In this document: in pieces, positions 24,368 to 36,300 of the stretch
Layout of the letters: every line of letters starts with the position of its first letter
Position numbering within the stretch: the first letter of the stretch is position 1
Source of the DNA: Liriodendron chinense
Lineage: Eukaryota > Streptophyta > Magnoliopsida > Magnoliales > Magnoliaceae
Assembly (NCBI GenBank): GCA_003013855.2
Contig: ML058384.1
Location: forward strand, 17,308,176 to 17,372,175
Length of the DNA: 64,000 nucleotides
Direction of reading: 5' to 3'
Notes under the pieces: generated by a model
Seen by the model: only the letters and a program-made list of their open reading frames with translations
Databases searched by the model: none
Told to the model about the DNA's origin: nothing
Program-made: the position numbers and the translations under genes

Positions 24368-26309
24368 TGTTGAACCTCCAATTTATACATTTGCCAACCC
24401 ATTACATCACATTATATGCATGGTTTTCATGTTTAAAAGGCCCATCTAATGCATGTTTTGTGATTGTAGGAATGAGAGTGAACTTCACCCAATTGGAGAC
24501 CAAAAGACCATGTTTAGGAGCCTTTGATGAAGGCCCAAGGTGGACCAAAGAAAGAAGAAAGCAAAGATAGAGGAAGGAGAGAAGAAAAGAAAGAAGAAAA
24601 AAGGCAAAACTGGGTCCGACCGGTCAAGACCGGTCGGCCAAGAAGGCCCGACCGGTCAAGACCGGTCGAATGCACTCCCTGGACATCTGCAACGCAGGTC
24701 TAGACCGGTCAAGACCGGTCGGCCAGCCTGTCCGACCGGTCAAGACCGGTCGGCCATGTAATTTTGCACTTCCATATTTCAGGCAGCAAGCTATTCCCGT
24801 TTTGGGATTTTTGAAACATTTTTCTGAAGCCATATTGATGATATTTGGAAATCCAACACATCCATATCGAAGAGGAGCTCGATACCAAACTAACCCAAGT
24901 GGTTTCGTGTCGATCGGAGCTACGGATTGACCGTGGTGGCCAAAACAATACGAACTGTCCAGAAAGTTCCAGATTTCGCTGTTCAACTCTGTGCCTGTCC
25001 AGGTGACCCATCATTGATGATATGAAGAATCTACTTTAACCATCTTTTAGATCACATCCATATATGAATAACCACAAAAGTTTCAGATCAAAAGGATGTG
25101 TGGTTTGATCGTACCGGTTGAAGAAAGATGGACCATCCAGAAAGATCCAACTGCGCAGAGTTTATAAAAGGGCTGAGTGTTCTAATTTTCGGACCATATT
25201 CTGGGATTGTTTTGGACAATCGAATCCATCTATCATGTAGAGGATGAAGTTTTCTACCAATGTTCAAAATTTGAGATCAATCCGACATCTGTACACTCCG
25301 GAGCGTTGAAAGCAAGATGACTGGTTCTGAAGGTACCCAAAGTGCGCGATTTTGAGAGGCGGTCGGTGATGTGATTGGTGGGCCCATTCAGAGGATAATC
25401 TTGGAAATCTAAATCATCTATTTGGAAGATCACATTACAAGGAAGCTACAAACCAAATTTGAAGGCAATCCGACCATTGGTTAAGCCGTACCAAGCGAAA
25501 CAAATTCTGTTGTGTTGCTGTACTATTGCTGCACTATAAAAGGAGGTGCTCTCTTCTATTCCAAATCAAGCAAGGACGTGGGAAGCAAGGAGTTCAAGTC
25601 ATAGGAGGCTTCCTAGCCTCCTCCAGTTAGTTTTTCTTCCTTTTCTTAGTTCTAGTTCTAGTTTTAATATGCTTTTCCTTAGCTAACCTCTTAGCTAGAT
25701 CTAGAGGTGAAATTTGTAGTTGGTTCCAATGCTTTAATTCTTTTATTTCAAGTACCCTTTTCTTAATTTTGGATTTTGAAGTTCTAGTTTGAATAAAGTT
25801 TGGTTTTTTAGAAGTTTTGTGAGAGTTTGTGTGCTCCGGACATGAGTTCCTTGCAATTCTCTGAGATTACCATGATTGGGTTGTTTGAATTCGAATTGTA
25901 GTAACCCTTGAGCATGCCATAGTCCATAGGCATGGCTGTTACTCTGAAGGCTACAAGTTCAAGTTCTATGTGCTTCATTAGAACTAGAAATCTGATTTCC
26001 AGATTTAAGTGGGACTATTTGTGCTTGAATGTTATATCTTCCAATTAGATGAGAGATAGGACTTTGATTCTAATTGTGTTGTACTTGGATGAATAGATTG
26101 GCATTGGACTACTACAAGTGGATCCTTGATGCTCTAGTTCTTCTTATTTTCATATTTTCCTATTTCATGTGAAAAACTACTTTCTTAAACTTCTTAGATT
26201 CTAGTTATTAGAGTACTTGGAATTGTTTACCTCTTTCCCTGTGGATCGACCTCGGTCTTACCGAGATTTATTACTACATCGCAGCCTTACACTTGAGGCG
26301 AGGCGAACA
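24368..26309 (+). repeat. 5' LTR of element 1 (1942 bp)
   Basis: It runs from TGTTGAACCTCC to GGCGAACA. A TATAAA box is at 25535-25540, followed by GGAGGTGCTC. Four paired GACCGGTC motifs lie at 24618-24751. The right LTR has only two pairs, which accounts for most of the 65-bp length difference. Confidence 0.93.
25535..25540 (+). promoter_or_regulatory. LTR core promoter (TATA box)
   Basis: CACTATAAAAGGAGG is conserved at the same place in all four LTRs of this family (minus strand at 490 and 5380, plus strand at 25535 and 43307). It should set the U3-R boundary roughly 30 bp downstream. Confidence 0.7.
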
Positions 26310-26315
26310 AGTTTT

Positions 26316-26333
26316 TGGCGCCGTTGCCGGGGA
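26316..26333 (+). promoter_or_regulatory. Primer-binding site of element 1
   Basis: TGGCGCCGTTGCCGGGGA is an 18 of 18 complement of the plant tRNA-Asp(GTC) 3' end including CCA. It is separated from the LTR by six bases. Confidence 0.9.
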
Positions 26334-26576
26334 AAAGGTTAAACGGTTCTAATTGTTCTAGTAGCTATAGAGTAATCTTAGTTAGGTAGGATTTTCTGTT
26401 TTTATAGAAGTAGATTTTCTGATTTTTTTTTAGATTACTAACAATTTTTTTTTTATTTTTGTAGGACATTGTTGCTGACATAGATCTCACTCTATTGGGT
26501 AACATCTCCCCATCTTTCTTCTTTTTGTTCTTTTTTTCTAGATTAAGGTAGTTTCCAATTCTTTAAAATTTCATCA

Positions 26577-27874
26577 TGTATGATTGGACGAATGGTGCGT
26601 ACGAGTACCTTTTGGAGGATGAGACGTCGGATTGGGAGACCCAAAATCTTTATGATTAGAACCATTATAAGCATAAGTATTTTTCTGAGATTCAATCAAC
26701 CTCCACTACCTCCCCATGTAAGACGATCCGTGATTACATTAATGAAAACAATACACATATTGAGACACGACGTAAGACAATGGGAGAGTATCGGAAAGAG
26801 ATGAATAATGTTCCACCGGTTAGGACAATGTATGATCACTTGTATGGCTACACATATCAACAACCATTTAAAAGCCCAACATATGACATGCATAATCCAA
26901 ATTGGTGGGAGCATCAAAATTTTAACTTGGAAGATGTGCCAACCATGGATGCCAACAACTATCCTCAAGAGTTTCTTTCTCATGAGCCGCAACCAACACG
27001 AACTCTTGAGGATGTGCTGCGAGAGTTTATGGAAATAACTGAGCAATGCATACAAAACCTCTCGCCATCTCAAAATATTAAACCCAACATTGGGAACACC
27101 GAATCAATCCCCAACAATGAGGAGGATGAGGTTATCCAAGCCCAACCCTCTTCCGATTTAATGACTAAACTTTTAGAAAAGATTGATTTCGATAATCCCA
27201 ATGTCATCATCAATTATGGTGAGTCCACTATCTCTTTTGGATGCTTTGAACTTAATGATGAAGAGATTTCAATGACGATTGACGAACCCGAGGAATCCAT
27301 AAAATTTGAAAGTGGTAGTGGGGTTGCCTACAATGAGGGTTTGGTGAATGGTTATGAGCCTATGGTTTCTTTTTCCCAAGGGCATAATGATTATGAGTCT
27401 CTAGAGGATATGCATGCTAGAGAGACGGCCGAAGTTGATATTTTTGAGTCACTCCACCAACTTGCCATGTTTAATTTTAATGTGGAGAATGAGACTCCCA
27501 TGAGTGAAAATTCAGATTCTTTGGACGAATGCTTGGCTCACTTTGAAAATTCAAACGACCCCATTATTCAAGAGATTGTTAAAGCCTTGCATACTTCCGA
27601 CTCGGAGCCTCATACTAGTTATGGAGAACCTAGTTTGGAAGAATTCCACTTCATGGAGGGAGAGTCCATCACCATCGAAACTGAATTTTTGCACTCACTC
27701 AAGCAAGATCATGATCCTTCATCCGACTATCTCGATTTCCTAGAGGAATGCTTGGCCCAATCTTATGATCTTGATGATGAGATGATTAAGGAGTTGGACA
27801 TTTTGTTAGACACGGTGTCGGTGCTGAAGAACACCATTCCACTATTTTACACTCTTTACCATTGTTTGTGGAAG
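26577..27874 (+). pseudogene. Acidic ORF of the non-autonomous family (copy 1, upstream part)
   Basis: The conserved ATG at 26577 gives MYDWTNGAYEYLLEDETSDW. A TAG at about 26657 interrupts it in this copy. The same frame is then open from 26780 to the insertion of element 2 at 27880, about 365 codons. Features in order are: MRDY-like repeats (TIRDYI, KTMGEY, RTMYDHLYGY); a Trp/Asn-rich patch; a long acidic region with ISFGCFELNDEEISM (about 27230-27275); and two copies of a motif like DSLDECLAHF and DFLEECLAQSYDLDDEM. The last motif resembles the protease-RT linker of element C. There is no enzyme motif or obvious membrane segment. The role is unknown; a packaging or trans-acting accessory protein is only a guess. 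The remaining part resumes at 40758. Confidence 0.6.
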
Positions 27875-27879
27875 CACCA
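27875..27879 (+). repeat. Target-site duplication of element 2, left copy
   Basis: CACCA here and at 40753-40757 flank element 2 exactly. The uninterrupted homologue in element A reads continuously across the site. Confidence 0.9.
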
Positions 27880-28453
27880 TGTTAACGTCAGATTTTGTAA
27901 CAGGATCCTCCGGACATTCACCTTCTCTTCAATAGAGACTTCCTCCGCCAGACCTGAAAGAAGACAGAAAGCAACTAAGGGTGGCCGGCATCCAGCCGTT
28001 AGCCCTCCGATGCTTAAGTCAGATAAGGCAGGAAGAAGAATAGCCAAGCAACCGAGGCTAGAGATTGAACATTGTGTACCCGTATCTTAATGGAGTCATC
28101 TCCTTATATAGATCTGAAATGATCCAATCTGTTACGTAAGATATCGAGATCCCGCTGATTTCGTGGGATAAGAATCAGCGGGATCTCGATATCTTACGTA
28201 ACAGATTGGATCATTTCAGATCTATATAAGGAGATGACTCCATTAAGATACGGGTACACAATGTTCAATCTCTAGCCTCGGTTGCTTGGCTATTCTTCTT
28301 CCTGCCTTATCTGACTTAAGCATCGGAGGGCTAACGGCTAGACGCCGGCCACCCTTAGTTGCTTTCTGTCTTCTTTCAGGTCTGGCGGAGGAAGTCTCTA
28401 TTGAAGAGAAGGTGAACGTCCGGAGGATTCTGTTACAAAATCTGACGTTAACA
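27880..28453. repeat. Palindromic 5' LTR of element 2 (281-bp arms, 12-bp spacer)
   Basis: Bases 27880-28160 are the reverse complement of 28173-28453 with only about four mismatches. Both arms correspond to the last 281 bp of the 3' LTR (40472-40752). The first about 595 bp of a normal LTR are absent. Each arm contains the TATATAAGG box, so one promoter copy faces into the element and one faces out. Confidence 0.93.
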
Positions 28454-28456
28454 GTT

Positions 28457-28474
28457 TGGCGCCGTCTGTGGGAA
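28457..28474 (+). promoter_or_regulatory. Primer-binding site of element 2
   Basis: TGGCGCCGTCTGTGGGAA starts 3 bp after the LTR end GTTAACA. This position and sequence style are usual for Tat elements. I do not assign the tRNA. Confidence 0.8.
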
Positions 28475-28527
28475 CGACTTGATCGTCAAAGTCAATCGTT
28501 CTAACCATTGATCAAAATCTTTCTAAT

Positions 28528-29565
28528 ATGCCTCCTAAAAAGGCTGTTCATCCTTCGACTTCAAGGCAGGCACCACCTCCGCCCGATGAGACGGAATCCG
28601 TACCTGTCCCTCTACCCATCTCGACGAATATTCCTCAAGGAGCCCCAAATATGCCGTCAGCAAACCCATTATTGGAGGCCTCTGGAAATCAAGACGACGT
28701 TCTACGTTTCCTCGGAAATACTCTTCTAACTCTAAATGCCGGGGTTCAGGCCCTGTCAAATCGGCTTGATCAGCATTTCCTCGAACCGCAGAGACAACCC
28801 TCCGAGGGGTTACCACCGCAACCCATTCCGGTGGCTTCCAGACATTCTGTGGACGAACCACGGGTTCAACCAAATCATCCTCCGCCAAACCGAACACCAC
28901 TCGGCAACCACCCCCCCGTGCTTCCTCCACATTTCATACATTCTAGTGCTTCTCGCCAACCTCAACCTCAGGACTCCACCGTCGAAACATCAGGCTATAC
29001 CTTACCATGGGAAGGAGATCTTAAAAGAATCCATGATCGCTTTGACGTTATAGAGCAGCGATACCAGGCAAATCGACCATCTGCCGTCATGGCGGCTGAT
29101 ACATCAATCCAAGTCCCCCTTCACCAGCGAGGTTATAGAGGTACCGTTACCTAGAAAATACCGAACGCCTGTTATCACCCCGTACACAGGTATTGGCGAC
29201 CCCCTTGAACATCTGGAAACATATAGGTCTCTTATGGAGTTGGAGGGACATGGCTCAGAAATCATGTGTAGGGTTTTTTCCCTGACATTGAAGGAAGCAG
29301 CTAGTACGTGATTCCGGGGACTAAAACCTCGTTCCATCAGCTCATTTTCACAGTTATCGGAATTATTCCTTTCTCAATTCATGGGAAGCATTTGCATTAA
29401 GAAGCCAGCCTTCCATCTAATGGATCTGAAACAGCAGCATGGGGAGACAATAAAGGAGTTCACTAGTACGGTTCACTGCTGAAGCCGTCCAAACTAAGGG
29501 TTATACTGAAGAAAAAAGGTCTCACAGCCCTCATAGCCGGAATAACGAGCGAGAAATTCAGGTTC
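28528..29565 (+). pseudogene. gag: Tat-type Gag (element 2), 3' end deleted
   Basis: It starts MPPKKAVHPSTSRQ at 28528 and is open to about 29130. A frame shift follows, then the capsid-like core TPVITPYTGIGDPLEHL, LTLKEAAS and LKPRSISSFSQL, with a stop where Trp is expected and further shifts after 29470. The reading stops at 29565, at the deletion junction with element 4. The basic region, zinc knuckle and protease are missing, and pol resumes only after 33314. The homologue in element D extends further. Confidence 0.8.
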
Positions 29566-29640
29566 GAAGAACTAGGCACGTTCTAAGAGTGGTGATGGCC
29601 TTAGCATGTTCCATATGTTGGTTAGAAGAACTAGGCACGC
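29566..29640. other. Deletion junction with templated filler
   Basis: GAAGAACTAGGCACG occurs at 29566-29580 and again at 29625-29639. The second copy belongs to the element 4 gag reading. The first, with its adjoining bases, fills the junction between the element 2 gag and the element 4 gag. Confidence 0.65.
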
Positions 29641-31090
29641 TTATTTCGCATTGTTGTTTTGGATTTGGTACGGGTTGGGCTGGAAGCATCCCTTCCCTTG
29701 CGTTTAAGCGAGCTTTAATTTCCTCCACCGAACTTTTAAGCTCAAGCATTATCGTATGGTTGGATTGATTAATTTAAGCTTGTCCTTCCATGAATGCTTT
29801 CAAAGTATCCTCTATAGGCATTTAAGGTGGGGCCATTTGCATTGGGGGCCCCCTTTGAGGATTATTTTGATTAGCCGTGTTTCCATTCGCCCAATTGAAG
29901 TTTGGGTTGTTCCTCCAACTAGAATTATTCGTGTTGGAATTTGGAGTACTAAAAAGTCGTTAATAACTATTCAAGGCATTTGATTGTTCAAATAAAAGTT
30001 CTCGAAACGCATAGATTGTTGGACAATCCGGCGTTTGATGCACATTGGAAGCACAAATACCACAAATAGTTTCAACAGCCCCCTTTTGTTGGGTTGTGTC
30101 CACTTTCTTTAGTTCCATCTCCTCGACCTTTCGTGTGAGCTTAGCCACTCTAGAACCTAGATCATCTTGCCCATCTAAAACATAAATTTCTCCATTTTCC
30201 TTGGTTTGGGGTTGTTTTGAACTTATTGGCTTAGATGTATCCCATGATTGTGTATTTTCAGCCAACATGTCAAAATAATCCCAAGCTTCCTCCGTTTCCT
30301 TGTTCATGAACTCCCCATTGCACATCATCTCCACAAATTGGCGCATGGTTGAGTTCAATCCATCATAGAAGAAACTAATCAACCTCCACCTTTCATAGCC
30401 ATGATGTGGGCATGCGTTTAATAGCTCGTTATACCTTTCCCAACATTGGAAAAAGGTTTCTTCTTCTTTTTGGACGAAGTTCATTATGGCCCTTCTTAAT
30501 GCATTGGTTCGATGAGTAGGGAAGAATTTTTTAAGAAACTCCCTAGTCATCTCAGCCCATGTCCCAATAGACCTCGGCCTTAAGGAATGTAGCCATGATT
30601 TGGCCTTCTCTTTCAAGGAAAAAGGGAACAATTTAAGTTTTATTGTATCCTTGGTCACATTGTCATAGTTTATTGTGGCAATAACTTCTTCAAATTCCTT
30701 AATATGTAGATATGCGCTCTCAGAGTCGAGTCCATGGAATCTAGGAAGAAGTTGGATCAACCCCGGTTTAAAATCAATATTTCCCACATTGTGAGGGAAA
30801 ATTATGCAAGAGGGAGTACTCGTCCTAGCTGGTTGTAAATAGTCACGTAAAGTTCTAGGTTGAGGTACATCCCCCACTTCATTCTCATCCAATTCAGTAA
30901 GGTTTGGGGCTGGATTTTGATTAACCCCTTGATTTGGTTGATTTTCAGCCATCTCTCTAGTAATTTCAGGAAAATTTTGACGTTTCCGGAAAATTTTGAC
31001 GTTTCCTAGCACGAGGCTCTCATCAATCCCTTCAACAATTACTCCGTCCCTTACAAGTCGGTTATTATAAGTCCTAGCCCAATGTGGCAT
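29581..31090 (-). pseudogene. gag: Athila Gag (element 4), long intact portion, C-terminus lost
   Basis: This reads from MPHWARTYNNRL at 31090 to a stop at 29960 (376 codons open), and further in shifted frames to LNAREGMLPAQPVP and HMEHAKAITTLR at about 29590. Recognisable Athila Gag features are RTLRDYLQPARTS (about residues 95-107), FKPGLIQLLPRFHGLDSE, LKLFPFSLKEKAKSWLHSL, the F-hydrophobic capsid segments up to FYDGLN, and CGICASNVHQTPDCP, which lies where the zinc knuckle is expected. The start lies 600 bp downstream of the primer site, as usual for the clade. It would build the particle and package RNA. No protease or pol follows. Confidence 0.85.
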
Positions 31091-31694
31091 GCAAAACCAA
31101 AAAAAGAATGAGCAAAAAGGAAAAAGAATTCTTCCTTCCTTCCTTTACTCCTCTCTAGGACTTAAGCACAAGGTGTCTTGCAATGGCTAAGCCAGAAGCA
31201 AGGATAGAGACCGATTTCTCCTGGTCAATAGGGGTTCAAAGAACTCCCCACCCACTCTTTGAGTCTTTTGAGAAAAAGTACAGAAAAAGAAGAAAGAGGA
31301 ATAGGTTGAGAAGAGAAATCTCCGAGCACAAGGTGATCCAAGGCGGCAGAGCCGACCAATAGGAATCCAGGTGGCACAAGGCCTACCTTTCAGAGATCCA
31401 AAAGGAGTCTCCACCCACTCTACAAGAGATGAATATGATAGGAATGAGTGGGAGAAGAAGAAGAGTAAGGTTAGAACAATAAAACCTGATTTGTAACTTA
31501 AGATGCCTTTTTCTTCTTCAACTTCCTAAAAATCCCTAGATTAGACCTATGTTAGAATCCTGCAAAAATCAAAACACAGTAAGTTAGTAATTAGAAGAAA
31601 ACCTATTCTAGAAAGCATAACAAATCCTAAACCTATCTTAACACAATCTCAACTAAAAGTTATTTCAGAAAATTCTAAAAATACCGCATAGAAA
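31091..31694 (-). other. 5' leader of element 4
   Basis: About 600 bp of noncoding leader between primer site and Gag start. It contains a purine-rich stretch on the plus strand (31260-31310). No gene is seen. Confidence 0.6.
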
Positions 31695-31712
31695 TCCCCG
31701 GCAACGGCGCCA
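31695..31712 (-). promoter_or_regulatory. Primer-binding site of element 4
   Basis: On the minus strand this is TGGCGCCGTTGCCGGGGA, identical to the element 1 site and to the tRNA-Asp complement. Confidence 0.9.
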
Positions 31713-31718
31713 AAAACT

Positions 31719-33314
31719 TGTTCACTCCCCAAGTGTAGGGTTGCGAAGTAGTAATAATTCGGAAAGACCGAGTATCGTTCCCACAGAGATTTATGTATGG
31801 GTATCTTCAGAATTTGTCTAAAACAACTAGTGATTAAGATCCTATTAAGAGCTAAAACTAGAAAATAGCGATTTGGGTTTAATGAATGATTAAGGTAAAT
31901 TCAATCTAAAAAGGTACTAGAGCGCCAAGGATCCACTTTTGATAAGTTTCAATGCATCAACACAACTAGGTCTCTCATAACTCAATCGGAATCGAATTCC
32001 TTTCTCTGTCCGATTGGAATATAGAGCGGTTCAATCAACAATTATCTAAAACAAGTGCTTACTAACTAATTTGATTCCCACAACCATGCTCAGGCCTTGG
32101 GCACACTCAATTGTATAGGCCAAGCCTCTTTCCAATCTAGTTGAGATTCATAACCATAGTTTTCACCAAATCCTGTCACTAGACCTGATTACAACTCATG
32201 ATTTGAACTCTAATTAAATCAAAATCAATTAATAAACAATTATTCCAGATTATACACAAAAGATAAGAACTTTAGTTGAATGAGTTCCCACATGAAAATC
32301 AGGCCATTGCATACAAGGCAATCAAAGCGTCTACCATGCCCGGAGTCAATGGTAGATCAATGCATTACACAAGCATAAACAATGCTCAAAAGCTAAGATA
32401 CTAAGCTTAGAATCACTAAGAATCACATGAGCCTGGAGTCATCAAGAGATCAAAGTAAAAACCAACAAGTACTTGATTCAAACTTATATAAAACTAAAAT
32501 TCATCAATTAAAGCATAAAAGGAAACCTAGGTTGCATTAATCCATCAAAAACGAATCAAAAGCTTCACCTCTTAGCCCTAGCTAAGAGGTTTTAGTTCAT
32601 CTCCAATATCCTTGAACTAGAAGCCTCTAAAAAAAACATGAAAAACTACTAAAACAGGAAGAAAACTAGAAATCCGAAGTCGAATCCGTCTCCTGAGCAA
32701 TCCCCACGTCCTAGCCTCCTTTGGTATGAAGGGAAGACACCCTTTTATAGCTTGGAGGAGTCCAATATGCAAGAAAGTTCCAGAAATTGCGTAAACTTAC
32801 GCAAAAGCGCAGAAAAATCCGGAATCCTGAATTAGAAATAAGCTGTTTACGCTGGCCGACCGGTCTGGACCGGTCGAACTGGCCTGGCCGACCGGTCATG
32901 ACCGGTCGGACTTGGAAATCCCCTTATCCAGCAGCTATGCTCGACCGGTCTTGACCAGTCGGGCTGTGTTCCTGAATAGTCCATGAGCTCCAATGGTAGG
33001 CCGACCGGTCAAGACCGGTCGGGCTTGCTTGGCTAACCGGTCAGCCGACCGGTCTGGCTTCTTTTTCTCTCTATTTCTTTCTTTCTTTCTTCTTTTCTCT
33101 TCTCTCCTTGCCTTAGCTTTCTTTGGTCCTTCTTTTCTCTTCATCCTATGGTCTTCAATGCTCTTAAGGAGCTACATTTAGCCTTCAATTGGTGACATCT
33201 CCATCTTGTTCCTACAATCACAAATCACGCCTTAGAATAGTCCTTTAAACATGTAAACCTGTGCATAATGAGTGATGAATTGGGGTTAGAATATGCACAA
33301 TTAAGAGCTCAACA
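31719..33314 (-). repeat. 5' LTR of element 4 (1596 bp)
   Basis: It runs from TGTTCACTCC to GAGCTCAACA on the plus strand and is related to the LTR of element C. The palindrome cluster GACCGGTC lies at 32858-33054. A minus-strand TTTATAGC box is near 32743. Confidence 0.85.
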
Positions 33315-36300
33315 ACAAGATTCACCTGGCTCCTCGACTGACAATTCCCTAGACCCGAGAGAGAGCGCCCTTCAGTCAGGAACTCCTGGGGAAGATACAG
33401 TGGCGGTTCACTTAGCTAAAGATGACTCGTCCAGAATTATCCGCATGGGATCCTCTTTGAAGGGAGCCGTCCAGGATGAGCTGATCCGCCTCCTCACCGA
33501 ATATCAAGACGTGTTCGCTTGGTCTCACAAGGATATGCCAGGCATCAACCCCCACATTATCGCACATCGGTTGAATATTGATCCAAAGCATAAACCCGTA
33601 CACCAGCATCGACGTGCCTTCACTGCAGAAAGGCAAATGGCAATCAAGGCTGAAGTCGAAAAGCTGCTTACGGTCAATTTTATAAAAGAAGTTGACTACC
33701 CGGAGTGGGTCGCGAATGTAGTTCTTGTCCGGAAAGCTAATGGCAAATGGAGAATGTGCATCGACTATTCAGATTTGAATAAAGCATGCCCCAAAGATAG
33801 TTTTCCGACGCCGCGGATAGACCAGCTGGTCGATTCAACAGCTGGGCATGCCCTGCTTAGCTTTATGGATGCTTATTCTGGTTACAACCAAATCATGATG
33901 CATCCACCTGATAGCCAACATACCGCCTTCATCACAGACCGGGGATTATATTGCTACCAAGTTATGCCATTCGGTCTTAAAAATGCAGGGGCCACCTATC
34001 AACGTCTCGTCAACAAAATATTCGCTGCTCAAATTGGCAGGAATATGGAAGTTTATGTTGATGACATGCTCGTGAAAAGCATCGTAGAAGATGATCATCT
34101 TTCTGATTTCGAGAAGCCTTCGATCTGATGAGGAAATATCAGATGAAGTTGAATCCAGAAAAGTGTGCATTCGGAGTATCTGCTGGAAAGTTTCTCGGAT
34201 TCATGGTCGGCCAACGAGGGATTGAGGCAAATCCCAAAAAAATAAAAGCATTGATAGAGATGAGATCCCCCACCACTCTTAAAGACGTCCAGCGTCTGGC
34301 TGGTCGCATCGCGTCGTTGAATAGATTCATCTCACGAGCATCTGACAAATGCTTACCCTTCTTCAAGCTCCTCCGTGCTACAGCAAAATCTAATTGGGAG
34401 TGGACATCATAATGCGAAGAAGCTTTTCAACAATTGAAGCAGTATATGAGCACGCCCCCTATTTTATCTAAACCTGTAGCGCACGAGCAACTCATCCTTT
34501 ATTTATCTGTGTCTTCCACGGCCGTTAGCGCCGCTTTAATACGAGAAGACTCCGGGATGCAAAGGCCCGTTTATTATATCATTCGGGCAATGGTAGATGC
34601 TGAAACCCGTTATTCTGATATGGAGAAACTGGCCCTGGCCTTGGTCACGGCAGCACGAAAACTGTGACCATATTTTCAAGCCCACGCTATTCTCGTACCA
34701 ACGAATCATCCGTTACGACAAGTCCTTCAAAAACCTGAGACTTCCGGACGATTAACTAAATGGGCGGTCGAGCTCAGCGAGCACGATATCTCGTACTGCC
34801 CCAGGCCCGCTGTCAAGGGACAGGCCGTGGCTGACTTTATCGCCGAATTCACATATTCGTCTTCCGATGACAATTCCACGACCAGCGACCAGCCTTCCTG
34901 GTCCCTCTTCGTGGACGGGTCGTCACGGGCCACCGGTAGCGGAGCAGGCCTAATCCTAGTCACCCCAGACGGGTCGCATTTCCAATATGCTTTACGTTTT
35001 GATACTCGCATCTCAAATAATGAAGCAGAGTATGAGGCCTTGATCGTTGGCCTCGAACTAGCCATTGTCCTTTCAATCCAAAATCTACTAATTCACAGCG
35101 ACTCCCAGCTCATTGTCAACCAAGTTCTCGGTGAATTCGAGGCCAAAGAAGAAAGGATGGCCTTATACAAATCTCGTGTCCTCATCCTGCTCGCAAAACT
35201 GAAGACTTATGAAATAATTCATATTCCTCGCGAGAAGAACCAACTCGCAGATTCCCTGGCAAAGCTCGCCTCTGCACCAGAATCTGAGTTATCACATTCA
35301 ATCCCCATCGAGCATCTTCAGAACCCGAGTATCGACCAAGCAACTCTCGAGCATGTAATATCGGTACAATCATCTCTATGTTGGATGGACCCCATTATCT
35401 TTTATCTCAGAGACGGATACCTTCCAGACGACAAGAAAGTTGCAAGACAAATTCGTCATCGAGTCGCCAGGTATACCTTACAAGACGGAATATTGTTACG
35501 CAAAAGTTTTTCCTTGCCTTATTTAAGGTGTCTTCATCCAAAAGAAGCACTTCGTGTTCTAGATGAAATACACCAGGGGGCATGTGGTAACCATGCTAGG
35601 GGGCGATCCCTAGCATATAAGGCGATGAGACAAGGATATTATTGGCCTACTATGAAAGCAGATGCAATTGCATTCTCTAAAAAATGTGACAAGTGCCAGC
35701 GATATTCTCCTATACCTCATGTACCATCCGAGCAAATGACTCCAGTAGATAGTCCTTGGCCTTTCGCGCAATGGGGGGTTGATATCATCGGGCCCTTGCC
35801 TACTGGAAAAGGACAAAATAGATTCGCGATAGTGGGGGTCGATTACTTCACCAAATGGGCCGAAGCAGAACCATTAGCCAAGATTACTGAGAAACAAACT
35901 ATTAAGTTCATATGGAGAAATATCATATGCCGTTTCGGACTATATCACACTATAATTACCGAAAACAGAACGCAGTTCGACAATGCAGCCTTTGATGGAT
36001 TTTGTGAAAAATGGAAGATACGTAACCTCCGCACCTCTCCATATCATCCTCAGGCAAATGGGCAAGTTGAGGCAGTGAATAAGATCATCAAGCACCACTT
36101 AAAGACCAAGCTAGGTGAATGTAAAGGTATGTGGCAGGAACTTCTGCCAGAAGTACTATGGGCATATAGAACCACAGCTCGTACATCAACAGGCGAAACC
36201 CCTTTCTCCTTAGCATTTGGCGTCGACGCAGTAGTACCGGTAGAAATTCAAGTGCCCTCGTATCGGATCGAGCAGTATGACCCCGCGGGTAATCAGGAAG

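Larger units (their letters stand above)
29581..33314 (-). mobile_element. Element 4: Athila-type fragment (gag + 5' LTR) inside element 2
   Basis: On the minus strand the order is 5' LTR (31719-33314), primer site, leader, then gag. It is cut at the deletion junction near 29581. The right flank re-enters element 2 immediately before RT (possible target copy ACAAG at 33315-33319). The deletion took the 3' half of this element together with the gag-protease region of element 2. Confidence 0.85.
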
